Positions 8,183 through 16,674 of a DNA stretch of 64,000 bases are shown here, piece after piece; the stretch's first letter is position 1, and each line of letters begins with the position of its first letter. Location: NCBI RefSeq assembly GCF_014696315.1, contig NZ_JACJPX010000043.1, positions 1-64,000 of the forward strand. The letters are read 5' to 3'. The notes below the pieces were generated by a model. That model did no database searches, had not been told where the DNA came from, and was given only the letters and a program-made list of their open reading frames with translations. Made by a program: the position numbers and the translations under genes. This stretch comes from Calothrix membranacea FACHB-236. Its GTDB lineage: Bacteria; Cyanobacteriota; Cyanobacteriia; Cyanobacteriales; Nostocaceae.

Positions 8183-9121
8183 TTATGGGTTATATACAAA
8201 TTCACTCTTGATATATATACCTGTCCAATCGCCACTAGTAGTTTCACCAATAATGTAGATATTCTCCTGAGTCCAAAAGCTAAATCTGTACATCATTACT
8301 TTTGCAAAATTAGATTTGAGAAATTGATTTAATTTATTGTGTTTTGCATATTCAGCTTCAGAATCGCTATACCAATCATATAAATATTCTTGCTCAGAAT
8401 AGAAATTGTTAAATTGACTAATTTCTAACATTCCTGAAGCTTGGAGAGATTGTGTAATTGCAGCTTCTTTGGTTTCAGCAGCGCTATAGACAATTTGATA
8501 ATCGTAACTATAGTAATAACCACCACCAAAATCTCCGTTTAAATTAATTGCTCCCAGTTCGGAAGTAATTGCTTGCAGTTGCGAGATTAAATTTAGCGTA
8601 TTTTCTCCTAATACTTGATTAGGGATAGAGTAATTCACAGGATCGCGAGAAATTAGTCCTTGGGGAATATGAGTTTCTTTATAAAGAGTCTGGAAAACAG
8701 CAACCCAATCTCCATCTGCTGTTTTACCAACAATTAAACCAACTAGATCGTCTGAGGGAAAGTAAGAGGAAGTTTTGACATAAAAAGATTCTAAATTTTG
8801 TAAATTATTAGTCAGAATTTGAGATAACTTTTCTATTTTATTAGCCCAAGCATTTTGTTCGTTTTCATTTAGGTCAAAGCTATTAAAATTACTAGCATAA
8901 TCCATTGTCCGCCAACTCTTGATTGTATTCTCAATATCTGTAAGTTTTAACCAATTTTGAGAAAGGCTGAGATTGAGAATATTAAATTCACCTTTTTCGG
9001 TTGCATCCCAAACAAATGGGTAAATATATCCGCCATCTTCATGCCCAGGTAAATGAAAGCCGGATTTAGGGTCAAGAATTACTTGAATGGTTGCGAGATT
9101 TTGGTCTGTTTTTGGTTGCAT
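8183..9121 (-). CDS. double NuiA-like (nuclease A inhibitor-like) protein, paralogue 2
   Basis: This is a 312-residue protein with two recognisable NuiA-like units. Unit one (about 1-135) ends NLESFYVKTSSYFPSDDLVG then LIVGKTADGDWVAVFQT. Unit two (about 180-312) ends MMYRFSFWTQENIYIIGETTSGDWTGI. Both match the NuiA C-terminal pattern of hydrophobic strand, (V/I)G(E/K)T..GDW.G(I/V). A helix of the KIEKLSQILTNNLQNL type precedes each, as in NuiA. The protein aligns end to end with the downstream paralogue, including the terminal SEFxYNP. No signal peptide or membrane segment is present, so any target is cytoplasmic. It lies 71 bases after the nuclease-like gene, which makes an effector-inhibitor relationship worth testing, but this is inference. 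Confidence 0.6.
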   Translation of the reverse strand: MQPKTDQNLATIQVILDPKSGFHLPGHEDGGYIYPFVWDATEKGEFNILNLSLSQNWLKLTDIENTIKSWRTMDYASNFNSFDLNENEQNAWANKIEKLSQILTNNLQNLESFYVKTSSYFPSDDLVGLIVGKTADGDWVAVFQTLYKETHIPQGLISRDPVNYSIPNQVLGENTLNLISQLQAITSELGAINLNGDFGGGYYYSYDYQIVYSAAETKEAAITQSLQASGMLEISQFNNFYSEQEYLYDWYSDSEAEYAKHNKLNQFLKSNFAKVMMYRFSFWTQENIYIIGETTSGDWTGIYIKSEFVYNP

Positions 9122-9192
9122 AATTTTAGGATTTTCATGTTAAGTATTTTGAAGGTGTGTTGGCAAAGTAAAACACACCTTCAATTGCAGAT

Positions 9193-9813
9193 TTAGGAAG
9201 ACGCTGTAAGTAAAGCAAGTTGAAAGGGTTGTAATAAAATTCCCAAAATTTTATTCACATCATTAATGTAGTATTCAACTGCATCAATGTATGCTGTCAG
9301 GCCTTCTAAGATTAAAAATCGCCAGTTCGTTCCACTAGTGACAACTCCATAAATTGTCTTAACTTCTTGTTGATTATCTTGATTGTATAATTGGGACGCT
9401 ACCATAGTGGCTATACATTGCCCTAAACCACTTTTAATATTTTCATTCTTGGCTTCAACAACAGTCATAACAGGCGCTTTAATATAAAACTGTTCTTCAG
9501 AATTGCAGAGAATGAAATCACAAAATCCATTCAATCCTTTACTAGCATCCACATCAAAATCTGTGCCAGAAAACAGCGAAATTTGATAATTTAACTGTCG
9601 CCTAACTTCTGTGAGAATTGGCATAATCAGTAATTCTGAACGAGCTTTTTCAGTGTTAATTGCAGTTGCTAGTTGAGTATATTCTTCTAAGAGAGTTGTT
9701 AAAGTGGTGGAAGGTTGAACAGGTGACACATCTTTGAATAAATTACGCTTTTCATCAATTACAAGTTGAAAAGCCTCTCGAACTTTAGCAAGTGTAAAAT
9801 CACTGTATGCCAT
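9193..9813 (-). CDS. PD-(D/E)XK nuclease-fold protein, conserved hypothetical
   Basis: The product has 206 residues from the ATG at 9813, which has GAGG nine bases upstream; TTG and ATG codons slightly further out are weaker choices. Features of a restriction-endonuclease-like fold are visible: an N-terminal helical region, a helix with acidic residues (LLIMPILTEVRRQL), then GFCDFILC supplying the Asp, and after a strand VMTVVEAKNE supplying E-x-K, followed by the amphipathic helix GLGQCIATMVASQLY. Such cyanobacterial proteins are widespread and uncharacterised. The gene starts 25 bases after the stop of the LRV gene and precedes two NuiA-like genes, so all four probably form one transcript. 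Catalytic activity is unproven; a structural or binding role is also possible. Confidence 0.65.
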   Translation of the reverse strand: MAYSDFTLAKVREAFQLVIDEKRNLFKDVSPVQPSTTLTTLLEEYTQLATAINTEKARSELLIMPILTEVRRQLNYQISLFSGTDFDVDASKGLNGFCDFILCNSEEQFYIKAPVMTVVEAKNENIKSGLGQCIATMVASQLYNQDNQQEVKTIYGVVTSGTNWRFLILEGLTAYIDAVEYYINDVNKILGILLQPFQLALLTASS

Positions 9814-9838
9814 GTGCAACATCCTCAATTATTCACAA

Positions 9839-12800
9839 CTAAACTTTAGCTGCTACACGAACAATACGATTACTATCTTGGGTAAGCTGCTGGCGTAATT
9901 CCCTTGGAGTTGCGGGGTTATCTGCAACTGCATAGCGTTCCAGCCAAGATGCAGACTGCGTTGCTTGTGTCAAAATTTCTGGGGGAGTTAGCGGGTGGAG
10001 TAGGCTTACTAAGCGGACAAAGGCGTTTTCGGAATTCGCATATTCTGTAAGTATGCTCGTTATATCATCACTGCTGGGGTTGTAAATGCGGTTGATTGCG
10101 CGCAAGGTGGTACTCGTAGCTTGCTGGGTGTTGGGTTGAACAAGCAAATCGCGCAGCGTTTGTTTAATAGCAGCTGGAGTGTTGGGATTTTGAGCAACTG
10201 CACGGCGAACTTCGACTTTTTCATCGCTGCCTAGTTGTGTCAGGATGGTTTCTGGTAGATGAGGATTACTAGCCGCAGCAGTTCTGACACTGGGGTTTTC
10301 GTCGCTGGCTAAAAGTTCTAAAACAGGAATTAATGTATTAGAGTTAGTTGCTACTTTAATTCGTACCTCGCTTTGTTCATCCCGCGCCAATAATTCCAAA
10401 ACACTCACAGGTGCGTTATTTGCACCTGCAACAGCTTCCCGCACAGGTATTGCTGTATCTTCAGCCAAGCGCAACCATAAAGCCTCTGTTAAATTGGGAT
10501 GACGGACTAAACAAACCCGCACATCTACGCTGGGGTCTTGGGTGATAATGCCCAGCAGTTGTGGTGTTAAGCTGGGGTTGTATGCAAGCGATCGCATTAT
10601 CTCATCATTCGTTGTAGGTGGAATTAATGCTTGCGGATCGGGTGTTGCACCGACAAATTCCCTTCTGGCTAAAATCTCTAATGCTTCGATAGGTGTGCGC
10701 GGATTACCAGCGATGGAACGCAGCACATCATTATGATTACCGGGAAATGCACTCTTGAGCATATCCACGGTTTGATTTGGAGTATTTCCTGAATTTTGGG
10801 TACTTTGAACAATTTGGGAAAGTGCGCGAGGCGGTGTATTGGGATTGCGAACTACATCCAAACGCGTTGTGAAATCTGGATGGCTGGCGAGTACTTCCAG
10901 CGTTTCCGGGGATGTGTTGAGATTACTGGCGACAGCACGAACTGTAGCGACATACGAATCTCTAGCTAACTGTCTTAAAACTGTGGCTGGGGTGTTGGGG
11001 TGAGAAGCGACGCGATAACGCACCGAACTATCGGTGTGAGTTGCTAACTGTGCCAAAGTTTCCGCCGGCATTTGCGAACCTTTGACAGGATGTTTAATAA
11101 AATCAGCGAGATTTTTACTACTCATGCTTTTAACTGCTTGAGCAAGGACAATTCCTGGTGTATTGGGATTGCGTTGATTAACAAGATTTTCTTCTAATCC
11201 CAAGCGATTTAAAATTGTTGTGGGAGTGTTAGGGTTAGCAATTAATTTCGTTTTGACTTCACGGCTGCTATCGTTGGCTAACCGCACCAATATTTCCACA
11301 GGTGTATCGGGATGTTCTGCAATTCTGGCGCGAATTCGCTCAGATTCATCTTGTGCCAATATTTCTAATAGTTGAATAGGTGTTGGTGTTTTGCTATGAG
11401 ATGGTTTGTAGGCAAGATTTGAGCGCACATTCATACTTGGATCTCGCGCCAATTCTAGTAAGTTATGTAAAGGTAAATTGGCATTTTGGGAGACAGCTTG
11501 CCGCACAGCTTCATCTGCATCTTTTGCTAGTTGTTGTAATACTTGGATAGGAGTTTTATTGCTACGTGCGGCTGTGAGTTTAGAATTGCGATCGCCTTTT
11601 TCTACAACCTGCGCCAATGCATAAGGACTACCAGTACGACGCGCCATTAATTTGTGAGCATTCTTAGTTTCTTCGGCTTTGGTTTCGGCTAAAAAAAGCT
11701 GATAAATTCCTAACTGTATTTGCCGATGTGCTTCTAAAATAGGCACATGAGGATTTTGTAATGCATAATCTCTTACTTGTTGCTCCTCATCTTCGGTAAG
11801 ACGAATCAAAATTTCTACAGGAGTTGAGAGATTTATCGCCACATAACGCCGAATAATTGGATTTGATGATTGTGCTAACTTCTCTAACAAATGAGGTGGC
11901 GTTTTAGGATTTTTAGCTAATTGTTCTAATGTATTTTTTTCGCCATTGTATTGAAACATTTCTTGCAGATAATGATTGCGTTCTGCTTCTGTAACTGCTG
12001 GGTTTAAAACTAGTGCCATACGACATTCCCAGTCTTCATCATGCCACTTCCTTCCTGGAGGATTGAGGAAATTTTGCTTTAAGCGTTCTCTAAGATATAC
12101 AGGAGTAGCAGAATTACTTAATAATGCGATTGTTACAGAGCAATCTTTTTTAGCAAAATATAATTCACTTTCACCTAGTAGTTCTAATAAAACTGCCGGT
12201 GTTTTTTCATATGCAGCTACTTCAGCACGGATTGAAATTTCTTCTAATGCTGCTAAATCTGTGAGTATTTCTTCGCGTAAAGAATCTGGCGTATTAGGAT
12301 TACGTGCTACCTCTAAGCGCACCAAATTATCTGCATGATTTGCTAATAGCTCTAATGTACTGACAAGACATTTGGGATTTTTCGCAATTCTTTTTTCCCA
12401 TCCCTGTTGAATATTGATTAATTTAGCTAAAATTTCTCCAGTTATATTTACTTGTTCATCAAGTGCGTAAATTAAGCCTTGACGAGTATCTACTAATTTT
12501 TCAATCACAATAGCTGGTAAATTAGTTCTTTGTGCAATTTCATTGCTGAAATTTGGTAAAAGTTGTAATAACAATTCTTCAGAAGAGTTACAATGTTTTG
12601 CCACAGCTTCACGCACTGCATGGTTGAAATGATTAACCAACAATGTCAACGCAGCTACAGGTGAGGAAGGATTACGCGCCACATCAAGATGAATTTTGGT
12701 ACTAGAATCGCTAGCCAGTTTGACTAACACATCAGGCGGTGTATTCGGGTTTTGTGCTACAGTTTGACGAATCCAAGCCCAACGGCTTTGTGCTAACATT

Positions 12801-13426
12801 GCTAATTGTTGTGCATCGGTATTCCAGTCAGATGCAATGGTGTGTTGTCCTTCTACTAGTTCAAGCAATGATGACGGACAACTGGGGTTAAACTTTACTG
12901 CTAACCTAATAGATAATTCTAAATCACCAGCCAACTGCTCTAATACTGCTAAGGGTGTTTCTGGTGATTCTGCAACTTGTAAGCTTGGTTCTAAAGTCGG
13001 TTCCTGCGCTAGACGTTCTAAGAGTTGCAAACAGTACTTTAACGGTATATGGGGATTACGCAACCCAGGTATTAGCTTTTCTGCGGGAACCCATTCGCTA
13101 AAAAAGCATGGCGGTACAGTGCCTAATTTGAGCAATTCTACAGCTAATCGGTCATTTTGCCCTATTTCCTGTTGTTGCAGTATTTCATCTACCGCTTTTT
13201 GCCAATTTTCTGTGATTTCTCCGGCATAATTTACGTGTAAACTAGCGGCTTGTGATACTTGGCTATCAGTGCTATTAACTAAGACTTCTAAGAGCGATCG
13301 CGGCGTTTCAATGTAACTAGCAACAGCTAATTGCAATTGCGGCGACTGCTGTAATAACTGCTCTGGTGTATCTAAAAATGCTTGTAAATCGGCTACGCTA
13401 ACAGGCTGAAGAGGTTGCATCACCAT
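9839..13426 (-). CDS. giant LRV/HEAT-like repeat protein
   Basis: This 1195-residue protein is made almost entirely of 23-26-residue helical repeats with the consensus VR.AVA.NPNTP..IL..LA.D, seen dozens of times (for example VRRAVAQNPNTPAAI and VRYRVASHPNTPATVLRQLA). This is the leucine-rich repeat variant (LRV) pattern, a curved all-helical scaffold related to HEAT repeats. LRV proteins usually bind protein partners; the founding Azotobacter protein also has an N-terminal 4Fe-4S cluster, but I see no four-cysteine motif here. There is no signal peptide, enzyme domain or membrane segment. It is the first gene of a minus-strand unit with a nuclease-fold gene and two inhibitor-like genes. The start may be ATG at 13426 or ATG two codons later. 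Confidence 0.85.
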   Translation of the reverse strand: MVMQPLQPVSVADLQAFLDTPEQLLQQSPQLQLAVASYIETPRSLLEVLVNSTDSQVSQAASLHVNYAGEITENWQKAVDEILQQQEIGQNDRLAVELLKLGTVPPCFFSEWVPAEKLIPGLRNPHIPLKYCLQLLERLAQEPTLEPSLQVAESPETPLAVLEQLAGDLELSIRLAVKFNPSCPSSLLELVEGQHTIASDWNTDAQQLAMLAQSRWAWIRQTVAQNPNTPPDVLVKLASDSSTKIHLDVARNPSSPVAALTLLVNHFNHAVREAVAKHCNSSEELLLQLLPNFSNEIAQRTNLPAIVIEKLVDTRQGLIYALDEQVNITGEILAKLINIQQGWEKRIAKNPKCLVSTLELLANHADNLVRLEVARNPNTPDSLREEILTDLAALEEISIRAEVAAYEKTPAVLLELLGESELYFAKKDCSVTIALLSNSATPVYLRERLKQNFLNPPGRKWHDEDWECRMALVLNPAVTEAERNHYLQEMFQYNGEKNTLEQLAKNPKTPPHLLEKLAQSSNPIIRRYVAINLSTPVEILIRLTEDEEQQVRDYALQNPHVPILEAHRQIQLGIYQLFLAETKAEETKNAHKLMARRTGSPYALAQVVEKGDRNSKLTAARSNKTPIQVLQQLAKDADEAVRQAVSQNANLPLHNLLELARDPSMNVRSNLAYKPSHSKTPTPIQLLEILAQDESERIRARIAEHPDTPVEILVRLANDSSREVKTKLIANPNTPTTILNRLGLEENLVNQRNPNTPGIVLAQAVKSMSSKNLADFIKHPVKGSQMPAETLAQLATHTDSSVRYRVASHPNTPATVLRQLARDSYVATVRAVASNLNTSPETLEVLASHPDFTTRLDVVRNPNTPPRALSQIVQSTQNSGNTPNQTVDMLKSAFPGNHNDVLRSIAGNPRTPIEALEILARREFVGATPDPQALIPPTTNDEIMRSLAYNPSLTPQLLGIITQDPSVDVRVCLVRHPNLTEALWLRLAEDTAIPVREAVAGANNAPVSVLELLARDEQSEVRIKVATNSNTLIPVLELLASDENPSVRTAAASNPHLPETILTQLGSDEKVEVRRAVAQNPNTPAAIKQTLRDLLVQPNTQQATSTTLRAINRIYNPSSDDITSILTEYANSENAFVRLVSLLHPLTPPEILTQATQSASWLERYAVADNPATPRELRQQLTQDSNRIVRVAAKV

Positions 13427-13660
13427 AAAACCTAAACTAATAGTACATTTATACTATAAAAGTTGCTGGGGATAAACTACAGTCGCAGTTTTTATTCCTA
13501 TCTTCATAATTCCCAGAACTGTTACATAGCAAACAGAATTCGACTTTGTCATATAAAGTTGCGATTTGAAAATCAACGCTGATTTTCCTGCGAGAAAATG
13601 GAAGAATGTAAGGGTTAACTGACTCAGCCAAAGTCTCTCAAAAGAGTTGATGGTGTTGCC

Positions 13661-16138
13661 GTGGTCGGAATTGTTATTGTTTCTCACAGTCAACAACTCG
13701 CGCTTGGCGTACAGCAACTAGCAGCGCAAATGGTTCAGGGTCGAGTTCCCCTAGCGATCGCAGCGGGGATTGACGATCCAGAAAATCCTTTGGGTACAGA
13801 TCCGATGCAGGTTTATGAGGCGATCGCATCTGTATTTAGTGATGATGGTGTGCTGGTATTAATGGATCTGGGTAGCGCTTTGATGAGTGCAGAAATGGCG
13901 CTGGAGTTCCTCTCACCAGAACAACGGCAAAAGGTGCATTTATGCGAAGCACCGCTAGTTGAAGGTGCGATCGCAGCTGTGGTTGCAGCCTCACTTGGTC
14001 ATAATATCCAGGAAGTCATAGCAGAAGCACGGTCTGCTTTAGTAGCAAAAGCAACCTTATTAGGGGCGGTTAATAGCCCTCTGACAGTTGTTGCCACAGC
14101 TAGCACTGAATCCGCAACCAAAGAAATTCGCCTCACAGTCAACAACCGCTTGGGTTTACACGCTCGTCCGGCGGCGCAATTTGTCACCATTGCTGGTCAA
14201 TATCAATCACAAATTTGGGTAAAGAATATTACCAGAGGAACAAATACTGTTAGAGGTGACAGTATTAATCAAGTCGCAACTTTAGGGGTGCGTCAAGGAC
14301 ATGAGTTAGAAATTACAGCTAGCGGTGCTGATGCAGAACAGGCTTTAGCAGCCTTGGCAGAATTAATCGCCAATAACTTTGGGGAGGATGATTCTAGTTT
14401 AGAATTACCAACCGCCGTAGAACACCATACTCCAACAACTCATGGCGAACTTTCGGGAATTGCAGCTTCTCCTGGGGTAGCGATCGCACCTGTAATTCAT
14501 TATCAAGCGGCTGCTATTATACCTACGGAATATAACGTAGAAGATGTAGAAGCCGAGTGGCAAAGGTTACAAGCAGCTATCGCTACTGCCCAACAGCAAA
14601 TTCAAGCCTTATTTTCCCATGCTTCCATGCAAATTGGCGACACAGAAGCAGGGATTTTTGTCGCCCATCTGCTGTTTTTAGAAGATCCTGTATTATTAGA
14701 AGCTGTACGAGTACGGATTTTTGACCATCACCTCAACGCCGAAGCCGCTTGGCAAGCTGTGGTTGATGAAGTGGCTGCTAGCTACCACCAATTAGAAGAT
14801 GCGTACTTACAAGAACGAGTTGAAGATGTGGTTGATGTGGGACAACGAGTACTGCGGTTATTAGCCGGGACATCAGCGCAGACTTTGGAACTCACGGAAC
14901 CAGCTATTTTAGTCGCCAGTGATTTAACTCCCTCAGACACCATCGGATTAGACCCCAGCAAAGTCTTAGGTATTTGTACGACTTCTGGGAGTGCCACATC
15001 TCACAGTGCAATTATTGCCCGCACATTAGGTATCCCCGCAGTTTTAGGCGTAGATGCAGGCATATTGTATCTGGAAGACGGTACAATCATGGCTCTCGAT
15101 GGTGAGAGTGGCAAAGCTTGGGTAGAGCCAGAACCAGATATTTTGAGTATATTAGAAGCTAAACGCGAAGCATGGCAAACCGTGCAACAGGAAGCGCTAG
15201 CCAAAGCACACCAACCAGCTATTACCCGCGATGGTAAGCAAGTAAATGTATTTGCCAACATCGGTAGTATCGCTGACGTTCAAGTTGCTTTAGCTAGCGG
15301 CGCTGAAGGAGTAGGACTACTGCGTACAGAATTTCTGTATCTAGGTAGGACAAGTGCTCCCACGGAAGAGGAGCAATTAGCAGTATACCAAGCGATCGCA
15401 CAAGTTTTAGATCAACAACCATTAATTATTCGGACATTGGATGTCGGTGGTGATAAACCTTTGCCTTACATCAAAGTTCCATTAGAGACAAATCCCTTTC
15501 TTGGTTGGCGGGGAATTCGCCTGTGTTTAGATCATCCCGATTTATTTAGAACTCAGTTACGGGCAATTTTGCGAGCCAGTCACGGACACAATATTAAAAT
15601 TATGCTGCCGATGATTGCCACGATTACCGAAGTTCGGGCAGCTAAAACAATATTAAATGAAGTGCAACGAGAACTGACACAAGCAGGTATTGCCTTTGAT
15701 GCCAAGATAAAACTAGGCATCATGATAGAAGTACCTGCAGCCGTAGCAATAGCCGATCAACTAGCAGCCGAAGTAGACTTTTTTAGTATCGGTACTAACG
15801 ACCTTAGCCAGTATGTCATGGCAGGCGATCGCAATAACCCCCGTGTCGCCAATTTAACAGACGCACTCCACCCAGCAGTGTTGCGAATGGTACAACAAGC
15901 AGTTCAAGCCGGTCATGCTGCGGGAATTTGGGTAGGATTATGTGGTGAACTCGCCGCAGATCCTTCCGCTACCGAGATTTTATTAGGTTTGGGATTAAAT
16001 GAATTAAGCGTTAATCCCCAAGCCATCCCCATATTAAAACAAGCGATCGCCCAATTAAATATCAGTGAGTGTCAGGCGATCGCAGCTTCCGCATTACAAC
16101 TAGATTCCGCCACCCAAGTAAGACAACTCACTTCATAA
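13661..16138 (+). CDS. DhaM-HPr-enzyme I fusion, PEP-dependent phosphotransferase
   Basis: One 825-residue protein carries a complete phosphate relay. Residues 1-135 are a DhaM (EIIA-Man fold) domain starting MVGIVIVSHS, with phospho-His9. Residues 155-240 are HPr with LGLHARPAA, phospho-His167. Residues 262-815 are enzyme I with the GSATSHSAIIAR active His448 and the PEP-domain signature GLCGELAAD containing Cys761. PEP would phosphorylate EI, then HPr, then DhaM, which in known systems rephosphorylates the ADP of the DhaL subunit of dihydroxyacetone kinase. E. coli DhaM has only a truncated EI; here EI is full length. The GTG start is chosen because the domain begins exactly there. No dhaK or dhaL is in the window. 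The gene is divergent from the LRV gene. Confidence 0.92.
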   Translation: MVGIVIVSHSQQLALGVQQLAAQMVQGRVPLAIAAGIDDPENPLGTDPMQVYEAIASVFSDDGVLVLMDLGSALMSAEMALEFLSPEQRQKVHLCEAPLVEGAIAAVVAASLGHNIQEVIAEARSALVAKATLLGAVNSPLTVVATASTESATKEIRLTVNNRLGLHARPAAQFVTIAGQYQSQIWVKNITRGTNTVRGDSINQVATLGVRQGHELEITASGADAEQALAALAELIANNFGEDDSSLELPTAVEHHTPTTHGELSGIAASPGVAIAPVIHYQAAAIIPTEYNVEDVEAEWQRLQAAIATAQQQIQALFSHASMQIGDTEAGIFVAHLLFLEDPVLLEAVRVRIFDHHLNAEAAWQAVVDEVAASYHQLEDAYLQERVEDVVDVGQRVLRLLAGTSAQTLELTEPAILVASDLTPSDTIGLDPSKVLGICTTSGSATSHSAIIARTLGIPAVLGVDAGILYLEDGTIMALDGESGKAWVEPEPDILSILEAKREAWQTVQQEALAKAHQPAITRDGKQVNVFANIGSIADVQVALASGAEGVGLLRTEFLYLGRTSAPTEEEQLAVYQAIAQVLDQQPLIIRTLDVGGDKPLPYIKVPLETNPFLGWRGIRLCLDHPDLFRTQLRAILRASHGHNIKIMLPMIATITEVRAAKTILNEVQRELTQAGIAFDAKIKLGIMIEVPAAVAIADQLAAEVDFFSIGTNDLSQYVMAGDRNNPRVANLTDALHPAVLRMVQQAVQAGHAAGIWVGLCGELAADPSATEILLGLGLNELSVNPQAIPILKQAIAQLNISECQAIAASALQLDSATQVRQLTS

Positions 16139-16268
16139 GGTTAAGGGCAAAAGGGCTAAGGGAAAAGGGGCAAGAAAAAATCTTTAACCCTTACCCTTTC
16201 TCCTGCAAAGACGCTACGCGTAGCTTGCTTAAGCGCAGGGGTACACCTTTTCCCCAAACCAAATTCTG

Positions 16269-16370
16269 ATACCAATTCAAATAATGTTTGCGACACATCA
16301 ATAATATGCTGAAGGGCAAGGCAATGCCTGTGCCCCTACAATCTGTCACATTCTTTTTTCAAATTGCTAT
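16269..16370 (-). mobile_element. MITE-like element, family 2, copy A (nested palindrome)
   Basis: Terminal inverted repeats are ATACCAATTCAAA on the left and the RC-type end TTCAAATTGCTAT on the right. Reverse-complemented, the element aligns almost base for base with 18399-18496, including GACAGATTGTAGGGGCAC and ATATTATTGAT, and its ends match 54702-54789. The core carries the AGGGGCAC..GGCATTGCC palindrome. It has no coding capacity. Confidence 0.75.
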
Positions 16371-16404
16371 GAGTTGAAAATCTTTAACCGAGCATTATTG
16401 CATT

Positions 16405-16445
16405 ACGTTCCGGTCGCAATGACAAATTTTGCTTGCGTAAGTCCT
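16405..16445 (-). mobile_element. solo end of MITE-like element, family 1
   Basis: These 41 bases are the reverse complement of the left end of the complete element at 31354-31479, ending in TTGCGTAAGTCCT. No matching second terminus is visible nearby, so this is a truncated copy. Confidence 0.7.
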
Positions 16446-16674
16446 GAACAAAACCAAAAAACTAGTGACTCAAGAAAAAAACAGAACAATCATTTTGGAG
16501 GGGGTTTGGGGGACGCAACCGTCACCCAATCGGGGGTTTGGGGGAGAATCCCCCAATTCTTCTGGCTTTTTTAATAAGTAACAAATCAATCGCTAATGAG
16601 CTTAACCCCAGCGTATTACTTTATAAGTAGGCACAGCATGGGAATACTAGGATTATAAATTACATATAATTCCT

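Larger units (their letters stand above)
16139..16674. other. repeat-rich intergenic region
   Basis: No credible gene is seen. The region contains pieces of several repeat families: an ACGCTACGCGTAGC palindrome near 16210, a 102-bp MITE-like element (16269-16370), a solo end of a second element (16405-16445), and two copies of GGGGGTTTGGGGGA near 16500-16545. A short frame through 16374-16574 is made of these repeats and is not a gene. Confidence 0.6.

Noticed and set aside
16374-16574. 66-codon gene after the phosphotransferase gene
   Set aside because: It consists of a MITE end and GGGGGTTTGGGGG repeats.
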